From Microbacteriaceae bacterium (GTDB lineage: Bacteria; Actinomycetota; Actinomycetes; Actinomycetales; Microbacteriaceae): a stretch of DNA of 51,872 nt. The DNA lies in NCBI GenBank assembly GCA_947455435.1, contig CANGNZ010000003.1, positions 1 through 51,872 on the forward strand, in the 5' to 3' direction. A program made the translations under genes and the position numbers. Each line of letters opens with the position of its first letter. Positions within the stretch are counted from its first letter, which is position 1. Of this stretch, positions 37,462 to 46,303 are shown piece by piece. The notes beneath the pieces were generated by a model. It saw only the letters and a list, made by a program, of their open reading frames with translations. It made no database searches and had not been told where the DNA came from.

Positions 37462-38048
37462 TCGGTCACCCCAGAATACAAATCGTGTTTGGCAATGTAC
37501 TGAACAACGCCGTCTGGAACCAAATACCAAACCGGCTTCGACGTGCCGACTCTTCGGCGAATGTCAGTACTACTAATCGAAAGGGCCGGAATTTCTAATT
37601 TTTCGATGGCACCGGTGGGGACGTCAGGGATAACCAACTTGTGACCGGGGCGACTAACCGCAATGAAATGAGCTAGTTCCCAGATCTTGTCGACGTCTTT
37701 CCACGCCAAAATTTGTGCAACGGCGTCTGCGCCGGTGATGAAGAACAGCTCTGCGTCTGGGTAGGCGCGTTTGATGTCTCGAAGTGTGTCAACGGTATAT
37801 GTTGGCCCTTCGCGATCGATGTCTACGCGGCTAACTTTGAATCTCGGGTTTGACGCGGTTGCAATCACCGACATTAGGTAGCGGTGTTCACCTTCGGTAA
37901 CTGCACCTTTTTGCCAAGGTTGGCCGGTTGGTACGAAGATAACCTCGTCGAGCTTAAAGACGGATGCAACTTCGCTCGCAGCTACTAAGTGGCCGTGGTG
38001 AATTGGGTCGAAGGTGCCACCCATTACCCCTAGGCGATACTTTGGCAT
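37458..38048 (-). CDS. nadD: Nicotinate-nucleotide adenylyltransferase
   Basis: Transfers AMP to nicotinate mononucleotide to make deamido-NAD, an essential step in NAD synthesis (196 aa). The nucleotidyltransferase motif [11 protein letters not shown] is at residues 10-20, and the C-terminal SSTDIRRRV motif is present. It lies between the small membrane protein upstream and the unknown membrane protein downstream, all on the same strand. Confidence 0.96.
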   Translation of the reverse strand: MPKYRLGVMGGTFDPIHHGHLVAASEVASVFKLDEVIFVPTGQPWQKGAVTEGEHRYLMSVIATASNPRFKVSRVDIDREGPTYTVDTLRDIKRAYPDAELFFITGADAVAQILAWKDVDKIWELAHFIAVSRPGHKLVIPDVPTGAIEKLEIPALSISSTDIRRRVGTSKPVWYLVPDGVVQYIAKHDLYSGVTE

Positions 38049-38070
38049 CGAGAGTTACCGCGAAAGCGGC

Positions 38071-38244
38071 TTAGTGGTGGCCCTTGTTGTCTTTGGTTAC
38101 CCTGTGGTCGTGGCGGTTTGCGACATCGCGGAACGACCAGGTGACGAGACCCAAAAGAATGAAAACGCTGAAAGCGATAAGACCGAACACGAAGGTCGGG
38201 AACGGGTATGTGACTGCTGCGCCTTCGGCAAGAATTCGTGACAT
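38071..38244 (-). CDS. Small single-pass membrane protein (57 aa)
   Basis: A short ORF with a strong AAGGAG Shine-Dalgarno and good spacing before the ATG. It opens MSRILAEGAAVTYPFP, has one hydrophobic segment at about residues 17-36 (FVFGLIAFSVFILLGLVTW), and ends in a histidine-rich tail (RHDHRVTKDNKGHH). It fills the proA-nadD gap neatly (27 bases after proA, 22 before nadD). Short proteins are often found at this position in related bacteria, to my knowledge. The histidines might bind metal, but that is speculation. Confidence 0.8.
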   Translation of the reverse strand: MSRILAEGAAVTYPFPTFVFGLIAFSVFILLGLVTWSFRDVANRHDHRVTKDNKGHH

Positions 38245-38271
38245 GTTTCTCCTTATTGGTTCAAGAATAGC

Positions 38272-39519
38272 CTAGGCGCGGGTTTGACCCGCTCCTCTGA
38301 CGATCCATTTTGTGCTGGTGAGCTCTTGAAGTCCCATTGGCCCGCGAGCGTGAAGCTTCTGGGTCGAGATCCCAACCTCGGCACCAAAACCAAACTCGCT
38401 GCCATCGGTGAACCTGGTAGCCGAATTGACCATTACCACTGCTGAATCGACTTCAGCTAAGAAACGCTCGGCATTGGCAACGTCTTCGGTGATGATCGAC
38501 TCGGTGTGGCGGGTCGAATACTTGGCGATATGCGCAAGCGCGTCGTCAATATCTGCAACGACCTTTACCGCAAGGTCAAGCGAGTAGTACTCAGCCGACC
38601 AGTCGTCCTCGTTGGCAGGTATTGCCGCGGCAAACACCTCTCTCGTTGCTTCGCAACCGTGAATCGTGACACCAGAGTCAACTAGGCGCTGCAAAACCCG
38701 TGGCAACAGCGTTGAAGCGATTGATTCGTGAACCAGAAGAGTTTCGAGGGCGTTGCAAACTGCTGGTCTTTGGGTTTTCGAATTGTGCACGATGTCAATT
38801 GCCCAATCCTCGCGAGCCGTTGCATCCAAGTAAACATGGACGACGCCATCACCGGTCTCAATTACCGGAACCTTGGACTCACTGACCACCGCTTTGATCA
38901 ACGAGGCGCTTCCGCGGGGAATCAAGACATCGACGAGGCCTCGGGCCTGCATCATCTCAACGGCACCCTGGCGCCCGAAGTCATCGACGGTCTGAACAGC
39001 GTCAGCCGGTAAGCCCACCGAGGCGAGCGCCTCCTGTAAAACCTTGACCAAAACTAAATTGGTGTTTTCGGCGGCAGTGCCACCGCGCAGAACGACACCG
39101 TTTCCTGACTTGATTGCCAAAGCCGCGATGTCAATCGTCACGTTTGGCCTTGCCTCGTAAATAGCTCCAACAACACCAAATGGCACTCTTGTCTGCGAAA
39201 TCACGAGCCCGTTGGGGAGAGTGGAGCCACGCACAACCTGACCAACCGGGTCCGGAAGCGTAGCGATTTGATTAACGGCGGCAGCGAGAGCCGCGATGCG
39301 CGTTTCGTCGAGACGAAGCCGATCTTGAAGCCCGGCACTCAAACCTTCGGCATGGCCGCGTTCGATATCCTTCTGGTTCGCCAATATGATTTCGTCTGCA
39401 CGAATCGGCAGTAGGCGCGAAATCGCGTGAAGCGCTTCGTTCTTGCGAAGAGTGTTCGCTTGACCGAGCGCGAGCGATGCCGCCTTCGCTAAACGGATCT
39501 TGTCGGTTGCGGTGCTCAT
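38272..39519 (-). CDS. proA: Gamma-glutamyl phosphate reductase
   Basis: NADPH-dependent reductase (415 aa) that turns glutamyl-5-phosphate into glutamate semialdehyde for proline. It belongs to the aldehyde dehydrogenase superfamily; the catalytic cysteine lies in RPAVCNALETLLVH near residue 255, and the NAD(P)-binding segment includes VVLRGGTAAENTN. It overlaps proB by four bases (ATGA). Confidence 0.96.
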   Translation of the reverse strand: MSTATDKIRLAKAASLALGQANTLRKNEALHAISRLLPIRADEIILANQKDIERGHAEGLSAGLQDRLRLDETRIAALAAAVNQIATLPDPVGQVVRGSTLPNGLVISQTRVPFGVVGAIYEARPNVTIDIAALAIKSGNGVVLRGGTAAENTNLVLVKVLQEALASVGLPADAVQTVDDFGRQGAVEMMQARGLVDVLIPRGSASLIKAVVSESKVPVIETGDGVVHVYLDATAREDWAIDIVHNSKTQRPAVCNALETLLVHESIASTLLPRVLQRLVDSGVTIHGCEATREVFAAAIPANEDDWSAEYYSLDLAVKVVADIDDALAHIAKYSTRHTESIITEDVANAERFLAEVDSAVVMVNSATRFTDGSEFGFGAEVGISTQKLHARGPMGLQELTSTKWIVRGAGQTRA

Positions 39520-40295
39520 GAGCCAACCTTACTTTCAAACCAGGTTCCAATATCGGCACCTGCAAGGGCATCGGCCACTAGGTCGGCGCTGGTGAGTAGC
39601 ACCGGAATTCCATTGGCGTTGGCCAGCTTTGCGGCTGAAACCTTGGTGACCGCTCCCCCGGTGCCAACATTTGAGCCGGAGCCACCGACGTTGACTTCAG
39701 AAAGATCATCGTCAAAGTCAACCGAATCGATCAAAACCGCACCTGGCTCGCTCGGCGGGGCGGTGTAAAGCGCATCAACGTCACTCAGAAGAATAAGTGC
39801 GTCAGCATCAACTAGGACGGCGACTAGAGCGGCTAGTCGGTCGTTGTCGCCAAAACGAATTTCGGCTGTAGCAACGGTGTCATTTTCGTTCACGATAGGC
39901 AGAACACGCAGTTCGAGAAGTCGCTCCATGGCACGCTTGGCGTTTGCACGAGTCTCATCACCTTCGAGGTCATCGGCGGTAAGGAGTACCTGCCCTGCAA
40001 CGATGCCAAAGCCGTCGAGGCTGGCTTGGTAACGCGCGATCAAACGGCTCTGCCCAACCGAAGCAAGCGCCTGCGAGGTGGCTAAGTCTTCTGGCTTTGT
40101 CTCGATATTTAGTAACGGCATACCGGTCGCTATGGCTCCCGAGGTGACCAAGATGATTTGTATGCCTGAACCGTGAGCCTTGGCAATCGCTGCCACAAGC
40201 GGTCCAAGCTTTGAGCTGGCACCGCTGATCGAGGAAGAACCAACTTTTACGACCACGCGCTTTGCGGTGGGCAGTTCGTTGCGATTCCTGATCAT
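39516..40295 (-). CDS. proB: Glutamate 5-kinase, without PUA domain
   Basis: Phosphorylates glutamate in the first step of proline synthesis. The amino-acid kinase fold is complete: VVVKVGSSSISG, the VTSGAIATG loop and IVNENDTVA. The protein is only 259 aa and ends soon after the kinase domain (LAGADIGTWFES), lacking the C-terminal PUA domain of about 100 residues seen in E. coli-type ProB. Several Gram-positive bacteria have the short form. The ATG directly follows the obgE stop (TAGATG). Confidence 0.95.
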   Translation of the reverse strand: MIRNRNELPTAKRVVVKVGSSSISGASSKLGPLVAAIAKAHGSGIQIILVTSGAIATGMPLLNIETKPEDLATSQALASVGQSRLIARYQASLDGFGIVAGQVLLTADDLEGDETRANAKRAMERLLELRVLPIVNENDTVATAEIRFGDNDRLAALVAVLVDADALILLSDVDALYTAPPSEPGAVLIDSVDFDDDLSEVNVGGSGSNVGTGGAVTKVSAAKLANANGIPVLLTSADLVADALAGADIGTWFESKVGS

Positions 40296-41819
40296 CTACT
40301 CAGCGTCCTCGATTTCGGCGTCCACCGACCAAACACCGGCTTTGCGGTCGGCTTCATCAGCCGCGCGCGCCGCCGCTTTGGCGTCCATACGTTCTTTGTA
40401 GCTTGCTCGACGATCGCTAGTGGTTCGGCGATCATTCGTGTCTAGTCGAGCGTCGTAACCGCGCGGGCCAGCAATGAGTTCTCCGGCAGATGCGATGGTT
40501 GGCTCCCAGTCGAAAACCACGGCGTTGTCGCTGGCACCGATAACAACCGTTGAACCGGCAATAGCCCCTGCCTTGAAAAGCTCGTCTTCGATACCAATCT
40601 TGGCTAGACGGTCGGCAAGGTAGCCAACAGCCTCCTCGTTGCCGAACATGGTTTGAGCCACCCAGCGCTCAGGCTTAACACCAATCACACGGAAGATGCG
40701 CTGCTCGCCCCACATCTCGGAGCGAATCTCGAAGGTGTTTTCTTCGCGCTTCTTTTGCATGAGCTGGATCTTCGGGCGAGCTGGAACTTCGGCTAATGAC
40801 TTACGGTGTTCAGAAACAAGCTGAGCGAGAGCAAAATTTAGTTCGCGAAGGCCTGCGTGACTAAGCGCCGAAATTTCAAAGACACGGTAACCACGCGCCT
40901 CGAAATCGGCTCGAACAAATTCGGCCAACTCTTTACCGTCAGGTACATCGATTTTGTTTAGAGCGATGAGTTGAGGGCGCTGGGTGAGCGGCAACTGACC
41001 CTCTGGCACTTGGTATTCATTCAGTTCGTGAAGAATCTTGTCTAGGTCGCTTATTGGGTCACGGTTTGGCTCAAGCGTCGCGCAGTCGATTACGTGAAGC
41101 AAGGCTGCACAGCGCTCGACGTGGCGAAGGAACTCTAGGCCGAGACCTTTACCCTTGCTGGCACCTTCAATAAGCCCAGGTACATCGGCGATGGTGAAGC
41201 GAGTGTCACCAGCCTCAACCACACCTAGGTTTGGGTGAAGCGTGGTGAACGGGTAATCGGCGATCTTTGGGCGGGCTGCCGAAAGAGCGGCAATCAGGCT
41301 CGACTTGCCAGCGCTCGGGTAGCCAACCAGTGCGACATCGGCCACGGTCTTGAGTTCAAGAACTACCTCACCAGACCAGCCTGGAACACCTAGCAGTGCA
41401 AAACCAGGCGCCTTTCGCTTTGAGCTCGCCAAGGCAGCGTTGCCTAGGCCACCCATTCCGCCTTCCGCGACAACGAGCTCCATGCCAGCTTCGTCGAGGT
41501 CGGCAATCAGTTTGCCAGTTGGGGTCTTTACGACCGTACCAACTGGAACGTTGAGCACAAGGTCGGCACCGTGGGCGCCGTTTCTAAAGTCTCCAGCTCC
41601 GTCGGCGCCGTCGCCACCGGCGCGAAAAGGCCGGTAGTGGTAGTCGAGGAGGGTTGTCACGCTTGGGTCGGCGAGCAAGGTGATCGAACCACCCTTACCA
41701 CCGTCTGCGCCATCTGGGCCGGCGAGTGGCTTGAACTTTTCACGCTTCACCGAAGCGCAACCGTCACCGCCATTACCAGCGCGCAGGTGAAGAGTCACTT
41801 GATCAACGAATGTAATCAT
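40296..41819 (-). CDS. obgE: GTPase Obg/CgtA
   Basis: Large GTPase (507 aa) acting in 50S assembly and stress signalling. The glycine-rich Obg fold (residues 1-160, e.g. AGNGGDGCASVKREKF) is followed by the G domain with GYPSAGKSS and DVPGLIEGA, and then the Obg C-terminal domain with a charged tail of about 70 residues. GGAGGAG precedes the ATG. It lies downstream of rplU-rpmA after a hairpin that may reduce its expression relative to the ribosomal proteins. Confidence 0.96.
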   Translation of the reverse strand: MITFVDQVTLHLRAGNGGDGCASVKREKFKPLAGPDGADGGKGGSITLLADPSVTTLLDYHYRPFRAGGDGADGAGDFRNGAHGADLVLNVPVGTVVKTPTGKLIADLDEAGMELVVAEGGMGGLGNAALASSKRKAPGFALLGVPGWSGEVVLELKTVADVALVGYPSAGKSSLIAALSAARPKIADYPFTTLHPNLGVVEAGDTRFTIADVPGLIEGASKGKGLGLEFLRHVERCAALLHVIDCATLEPNRDPISDLDKILHELNEYQVPEGQLPLTQRPQLIALNKIDVPDGKELAEFVRADFEARGYRVFEISALSHAGLRELNFALAQLVSEHRKSLAEVPARPKIQLMQKKREENTFEIRSEMWGEQRIFRVIGVKPERWVAQTMFGNEEAVGYLADRLAKIGIEDELFKAGAIAGSTVVIGASDNAVVFDWEPTIASAGELIAGPRGYDARLDTNDRRTTSDRRASYKERMDAKAAARAADEADRKAGVWSVDAEIEDAE

Positions 41820-41851
41820 CGAAATCTCCTCCTACCTTTGAAAACAGTGAA

Positions 41852-41873
41852 AGGCGAGCCCTCAGGCTCGCCT
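41852..41873 (-). terminator. Hairpin between rpmA and obgE (partial terminator)
   Basis: A 9-bp perfect stem AGGCGAGCC/GGCTCGCCT with loop TGAG (minus strand), followed by a T-rich but interrupted tract (TTTCACTGTTTTC). This can act as an attenuating terminator or an mRNA stabiliser at the end of rplU-rpmA, with read-through to obgE. Confidence 0.7.
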
Positions 41874-41893
41874 CCCACGGAAAGTTTATGAAC

Positions 41894-42145
41894 TTAAGCA
41901 GCGACCACGTTTACAACGCGGCGGCCACCCTTGGTTCCGAACTCGACTGCGCCCGCTGCAAGAGCGAACAGAGTGTCGTCCTTTCCACGGCCGACGTTTA
42001 CGCCGGGGTGAAAGTGAGTGCCGCGCTGACGGACGATGATCTCGCCTGCGTTGACGACCTGGCCGCCGTAACGCTTTACGCCTAGGCGCTGTGCGTTCGA
42101 GTCGCGACCGTTACGGGTGGAGCTAACACCTTTTTTGGATGCCAT
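41894..42145 (-). CDS. rpmA: 50S ribosomal protein L27
   Basis: Short basic protein (83 aa) near the peptidyl-transferase centre. Family opening [24 protein letters not shown] and [13 protein letters not shown]. No N-terminal cleavable extension of the Firmicutes type is present. Fourteen bases after rplU. Confidence 0.97.
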   Translation of the reverse strand: MASKKGVSSTRNGRDSNAQRLGVKRYGGQVVNAGEIIVRQRGTHFHPGVNVGRGKDDTLFALAAGAVEFGTKGGRRVVNVVAA

Positions 42146-42159
42146 TTTTGGTCAGTCCT

Positions 42160-42468
42160 TTACTTGATCTCGGTGACCTGAACACGGGTCAGTTCTGCGC
42201 GGAAGCCCAGACGACGCTTGTAGCCAGTCTTGTTCTTGTAGTGCTGGATCAGAATCTTAGGACCACGAAGGTCGCCTAGTACCTGAGCGGTCACCTTCAC
42301 CTTGGCAAGAGCCTTGGCGTCGGTGGTCACTTTGTCGCCATCAACTAGCAACAGAGCCGGAAGCTCGATGTTGCCGTTGGCATCGGCCTTGATGCGGTCA
42401 AGCGTCACGATGGTGCCTACTGACACCTTTTCTTGACGGCCGCCGGCCTTAACTACTGCGTAAACCAC
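42160..42468 (-). CDS. rplU: 50S ribosomal protein L21
   Basis: Primary 23S rRNA-binding protein (102 aa), with [18 protein letters not shown] and the C-terminal [18 protein letters not shown] segment. GTG start with AAAGGG upstream. First gene of rplU-rpmA-obgE with its own strong promoter. Confidence 0.97.
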   Translation of the reverse strand: MVYAVVKAGGRQEKVSVGTIVTLDRIKADANGNIELPALLLVDGDKVTTDAKALAKVKVTAQVLGDLRGPKILIQHYKNKTGYKRRLGFRAELTRVQVTEIK

Positions 42469-42527
42469 GGTTTTACCCTTTGTTCATGGATTTGTTTGGC
42501 CCACAAGATGGCGGGCAACAAGGCTCA

Positions 42528-42556
42528 ACTCTACCCTGTTCCTGCCAGTTGGTCAA
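42528..42556 (-). promoter_or_regulatory. Promoter of rplU-rpmA-obgE
   Basis: Minus strand TTGACC (42556-42551), 17-base spacer, TAGAGT (42533-42528): one of the best matches to a housekeeping promoter in the window. It gives a leader of about 50 bases before the rplU GTG. Confidence 0.75.
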
Positions 42557-42564
42557 ACGAATCG

Positions 42565-44637
42565 CTATTCGTTTTCTGATGGTGTTACTGGAACCTCGCT
42601 AGTCACTCTTCGTGACTTGCGACGACCCTGACCTGGCGCTGTCGGTTCCGGAAGCGATTCGGTCAAAGTTTCGAGAGTTGGAGTGCTAGCTGCTGCGATC
42701 TGAGCAACAAGGCTGTTAATCTGAACAGCACTCTCAGCGGTGACAACCTTGGCAACTTCTTGCTTCGGTGGCTGCTGCTGATTTTGGTTTTGGTTTTTGT
42801 GGCGTTGCTTGCCGGACTTCTCGCCCTTCGGCTGCTGCTGGTCTCCCCCGCCCAAGCGAGCCTTCATGTGAGGTTCGTGGTGAACCACGACACCACGACC
42901 GGCACAGGCTTCACAGGCTTCGCTGAAGGTCTCAAGTAAACCCATGCCCAGCTTTTTGCGGGTCATCTGGACTAGACCGAGCGAGGTTACCTCGGCGACC
43001 TGGTGCTTGGTTCGGTCACGGCTTAGGCACTCGACCAAGCGCCGAAGAACAAGGTCACGGTTAGATTCGAGGACCATATCAATGAAGTCAACGACGATGA
43101 TTCCACCGATGTCACGCAGGCGAAGCTGGCGCACTACCTCTTCGGCGGCTTCGAGGTTGTTCTTGGTTACGGTCTCTTCGAGGTTTCCGCCGCTACCGAC
43201 AAACTTGCCTGTGTTGACGTCGACGACAGTCATTGCCTCGGTGCGGTCGATTACAAGCGAACCACCCGAAGGTAGGTAGACCTTGCGGTCAAGCGCCTTG
43301 GCAATCTGCTCGCCAACACGATATTCGTCAAAGATATCTTTCGAACCTTCGTAAACCTCTACGCGCTCCAAAAGATCTGGGGCAACGCTCTGAAGATAAG
43401 AGGTGATCGCTTCTTTGGCGTCTTCACCGGCGATGACCATCTTCTGGAAGTCTTCGTTGAATACGTCACGAACAATCTTGATTAGAAGGTCTGGTTCACT
43501 GTGCAACAGCACCGGGGCCTGCTGAGTTTCTACGCGGCGTGAGATTTCTTCCCACTGCATCTGCAAACGCTGGACGTCTAGCGTCAACTGCTCTTCAGAG
43601 GCTCCCTCGGCCGCCGTGCGAACAATCACGCCGGCGTCCTCTGGCAGGATCTCTTTCAGAATCTTTTTTAGACGAGCGCGTTCGCTGTCTGGAAGCTTGC
43701 GTGAGATTCCGTTCATGCTGCCGTTTGGCACATAAACGAGGTAGCGTCCGGGTAGCGAAACCTGCGAGGTAAGTCGGGCACCCTTTTGACCCACAGGGTC
43801 TTTGGTGACCTGAACCAATACGGTGTCGCCAGACTTCAGCGCCAACTCAATACGTCGAGGCTGGTTGCCGGTTTCGGCAAGTTCCCAGTCAACTTCGCCA
43901 GAGTAAAGCACTGCGTTGCGGCCGCGACCGATGTCGACGAATGCCGCCTCCATGCTCGGAAGCACGTTCTGCACTTTACCGAGGTAAACATTGCCGATTA
44001 GCGAAGCTTCGGCGGCCTTGGCAACGTAGTGCTCAACGAGGATCTTGTCTTCGAGTACACCAATCTGGATCTTGCCGTCTTTGGAACGCACAACCATGGT
44101 GCGATCTACCGCTTCGCGGCGAGCCAAGAACTCTGATTCGGTAATCACGCTGCGGCGGCGGCCAGCGTCGCGGCCATCTCGGCGGCGCTGGCGCTTTGCC
44201 TCTAGGCGAGTTGAACCACGAACCTTTTGCGGCTCGTTGCTCGGCTCTTTAGGCTCGCGCGGGGTGCGCACCTTTACAACTGCGTTTGGCGGCAAATCGC
44301 CGGGAGCGTCTTCACCCTCGCGGCGACGGGTGCGCTTGCGGAGGTGGCTTTCGCCATCCTGGCCAGGTGCTTCGACAATACGTCCGCGCTTCGGGTCAAC
44401 GGTCGGGGTCGGTAGATCTGGCGCCTGAAACAGGAGCGACGTTGCCGAAACTGCTATCGGGGCTGCCACTTCTTCAACCTGAGCAGCCTCAACCTTTGGC
44501 TTGCGGCTGCGAGTCGGCTTCTTAGCCTCTACAGGGACCTCGACAACCTCTTCGACTACCACGTCAGCAGAAGCCTTTTTGGTTGTCTTGCGGGTTTTTG
44601 GTGCAGGCGTTTGCTCTGCTTCGTTCTTTTTCACCAT
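42565..44637 (-). CDS. rne: Ribonuclease E/G
   Basis: Endoribonuclease of the RNase E/G family (690 aa) that initiates mRNA decay and processes stable RNA. An N-terminal low-complexity, lysine/arginine-rich region of about 190 residues is followed by the S1 domain (VYLGKVQNVLPSMEAAFVDI), RNase H-like/DNase I-like catalytic part (VVDVNTGKFVG; GGIIVVDFIDM) and zinc-link CEAC. A glutamine/lysine-rich tail (QNQNQQQPPK) ends the protein. I use the ATG at 44637 with GGAG ten bases upstream; an in-frame codon at 44676 lacks one. Unstructured ends flanking the core are typical of actinobacterial RNase E. Confidence 0.93.
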   Translation of the reverse strand: MVKKNEAEQTPAPKTRKTTKKASADVVVEEVVEVPVEAKKPTRSRKPKVEAAQVEEVAAPIAVSATSLLFQAPDLPTPTVDPKRGRIVEAPGQDGESHLRKRTRRREGEDAPGDLPPNAVVKVRTPREPKEPSNEPQKVRGSTRLEAKRQRRRDGRDAGRRRSVITESEFLARREAVDRTMVVRSKDGKIQIGVLEDKILVEHYVAKAAEASLIGNVYLGKVQNVLPSMEAAFVDIGRGRNAVLYSGEVDWELAETGNQPRRIELALKSGDTVLVQVTKDPVGQKGARLTSQVSLPGRYLVYVPNGSMNGISRKLPDSERARLKKILKEILPEDAGVIVRTAAEGASEEQLTLDVQRLQMQWEEISRRVETQQAPVLLHSEPDLLIKIVRDVFNEDFQKMVIAGEDAKEAITSYLQSVAPDLLERVEVYEGSKDIFDEYRVGEQIAKALDRKVYLPSGGSLVIDRTEAMTVVDVNTGKFVGSGGNLEETVTKNNLEAAEEVVRQLRLRDIGGIIVVDFIDMVLESNRDLVLRRLVECLSRDRTKHQVAEVTSLGLVQMTRKKLGMGLLETFSEACEACAGRGVVVHHEPHMKARLGGGDQQQPKGEKSGKQRHKNQNQNQQQPPKQEVAKVVTAESAVQINSLVAQIAAASTPTLETLTESLPEPTAPGQGRRKSRRVTSEVPVTPSENE

Positions 44638-44850
44638 TTTTGGTGTACTCCAAGCCGCCTTTAGGCTAGGCCACACACTCTAGCCCGAAGGCTTACATTC
44701 ACTGTTCTCGTCGTGAGAACAAAACCGTAGTTCGAGTCATCTTTGCGGGCCCGAGCTGCCGTGAGAGGTCTTACGCATTCGCCTGATGCTCGATAAATCT
44801 TTCGCTTGCGGCGTGTGGAGCCGTTCGCTCCTTTAAGTATGGCACTTGAA
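44638..44850 (-). promoter_or_regulatory. Long, structured 5' leader upstream of rne
   Basis: About 200 bases with no convincing gene. On the minus strand it contains hairpins GAGC-GAACG-GCTC (44830-44818), GTTCTC-ACGAC-GAGAAC (44720-44704) and a C(TTCG)G tetraloop hairpin AGCC-TTCG-GGCT (44693-44682), shortly before the rne Shine-Dalgarno. RNase E is autoregulated through its leader in E. coli; a similar role here is inference. The transcription start could not be placed reliably. Confidence 0.45.
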
Positions 44851-44889
44851 CACCGAAAAGTCACTTAGGGCGCATGCGATACTTATTTT

Positions 44890-45501
44890 GTGAACGCAGA
44901 TGATCTCGTACCAAGCCCCAATAAACGCTTCGCCATAACTTTGATCTGGACCGGAATCGTCGGTTGGCTTGCCGCCTTTGCGCTGGTGTTGGAACGCATC
45001 CATCTGGCTGAACACCCACACGACGCACTTTCGTGCGATGTCAACCTTTGGATTTCTTGCGCCAAGGTAATGCTCACTCCCCAAGCCAAACTTCTCGGCT
45101 TCCCTAACCCGATCATTGGCCTTGGCGCGTTTGTGTTTCCAATCGCCGTTGGCTTTGCGATATTGGCCGGAGCGCAATTCAAGCTCTGGTTCTGGCGATG
45201 CTTCACAATCGGGATTTCGATGGGCTTCGTGTTCATCATTTGGTTGTTCACCCAAACCAACTACGCGATTCACGCGCTTTGCCCTTATTGCATGGTTGCC
45301 TGGGCCGCCATGATTCCGCTTTTTTGGAGAGTTATTACTTGGGCTGGCGCAGAAGGCGTTTTCGACATGCCAGTGCGTTCAATCAAATGGTTTGTAAACG
45401 CAGCGGAATCGTCTTGGTTCTACGCCGCAATGACTGAAATCGTCGCCCTTGTTTTGATCACGATTCAGTTTTGGCCGCTAATCGTTGCGACCTTCAAGTA
45501 G
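44890..45501 (+). CDS. Vitamin K epoxide reductase (VKOR) family protein
   Basis: Membrane oxidoreductase (203 aa, about five hydrophobic segments) that reoxidises a DsbA-like partner using quinone, driving disulfide formation outside the membrane. It has the loop cysteine pair (LSC...ISC near residues 49-57) and the redox-active CPYC near residue 136. The GTG start has no Shine-Dalgarno, and GATACT lies exactly six bases upstream, suggesting a leaderless transcript. No DsbA partner is adjacent. Its stop lies three bases from the convergent ndk stop. Confidence 0.9.
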   Translation: MNADDLVPSPNKRFAITLIWTGIVGWLAAFALVLERIHLAEHPHDALSCDVNLWISCAKVMLTPQAKLLGFPNPIIGLGAFVFPIAVGFAILAGAQFKLWFWRCFTIGISMGFVFIIWLFTQTNYAIHALCPYCMVAWAAMIPLFWRVITWAGAEGVFDMPVRSIKWFVNAAESSWFYAAMTEIVALVLITIQFWPLIVATFK

Positions 45502-45504
45502 CTT

Positions 45505-45915
45505 CTAGAACCAGAGCGCAAGCTCACGCGCGGCCGACTCTGCTGAGTCTGAGCCGTGCACCAAGTTCTGCTGAACCTTCAAACCCCAGTCACGACCTAG
45601 GTCGCCGCGGATTGTGCCAGGCGCGGCGACGGTAGGGTCGGTTGCACCTGCCAGAGAGCGGAAGCCCTCAATTACCCGATTGCCCTCGACACGCATAGCC
45701 ACTACGCGGCCAGAACCCATGAACTCAACTAAAGGCTCGAAAAAAGGCTTGCCTTCGTGTTCGGCGTAGTGCTCGACAAGTAGTTCGCGACTAGGAGTTA
45801 GCGCCTTTATGTCGGCAACAACGTAACCCTTGGCTTCGATGCGTGAAACGATCTCGCCGATTAGGTTGCGGGCAACGCCGTCTGGCTTGATCAGTACGAG
45901 AGTCGATTCAGTCAT
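45505..45915 (-). CDS. ndk: Nucleoside diphosphate kinase
   Basis: Equilibrates nucleoside tri- and diphosphates through a phosphohistidine (136 aa). The active-site histidine is in NLVHGSDS, and the opening [18 protein letters not shown] is standard. AAGGAG precedes the ATG, which overlaps the end of the DUF4233 gene by eight bases. Last gene of ileS-folC-DUF4233-ndk, a typical actinobacterial order. Confidence 0.97.
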   Translation of the reverse strand: MTESTLVLIKPDGVARNLIGEIVSRIEAKGYVVADIKALTPSRELLVEHYAEHEGKPFFEPLVEFMGSGRVVAMRVEGNRVIEGFRSLAGATDPTVAAPGTIRGDLGRDWGLKVQQNLVHGSDSAESAARELALWF

Positions 45916-46303
45916 TGATTTCTCCTTGTTGTTCGTTTTTGCGTGCTAGTGCACGTTTCGCTGCGTCGATGGTTGAACCGGCAATCATTGCCCAGGCCCA
46001 GAGGCCAATAAAGATGATCGAGATGATCAGAAATACATAGCCGGCTGGATCCTTGAAGATTGTCCAGATAGAAAGAAACAGAACAATGACTTGGAGTGCA
46101 GAGCCGAAAAAGTAACCGCCTTTGCGGCCAAGAATTGCCGGGGTAATGATCATTAAAATCGCTAGCGAGAGCCCAACCGCCCAAACAATTTCTGCTTGCG
46201 CGACCTTCAAGCCGAAACTGACAAGCGTGCCGAAAAACACGATGAAAGACTCAAAAGCTAGGACTATTGCTCCAAGTGCGCGCTGTAGCGATTTATTCGC
46301 CAT
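45908..46303 (-). CDS. DUF4233-family membrane protein
   Basis: Protein of 131 aa with four hydrophobic segments (about 10-30, 37-55, 62-80 and 86-107) and a charged C-terminal tail. Genes of this family lie between folC and ndk across actinobacteria; the function is unknown. I start at the ATG at 46303 with GGAG seven bases upstream, overlapping the folC end by 11 bases. An in-frame codon at 46348 lies inside folC. Confidence 0.87.
   Translation of the reverse strand: MANKSLQRALGAIVLAFESFIVFFGTLVSFGLKVAQAEIVWAVGLSLAILMIITPAILGRKGGYFFGSALQVIVLFLSIWTIFKDPAGYVFLIISIIFIGLWAWAMIAGSTIDAAKRALARKNEQQGEIND

Noticed and set aside
42768-42845. CTG/TTTGG-like repeats near the rne 3' end
   Set aside because: They encode the glutamine/asparagine-rich tail of RNase E in the real frame, with mixed codons; not a microsatellite or regulatory repeat.
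44661-44864. 67-codon GTG ORF (MTFRCSSAILKG...) in the rne leader
   Set aside because: No Shine-Dalgarno, arginine-rich composition typical of chance reading frames, and it crosses all three hairpins. Kept as leader RNA.
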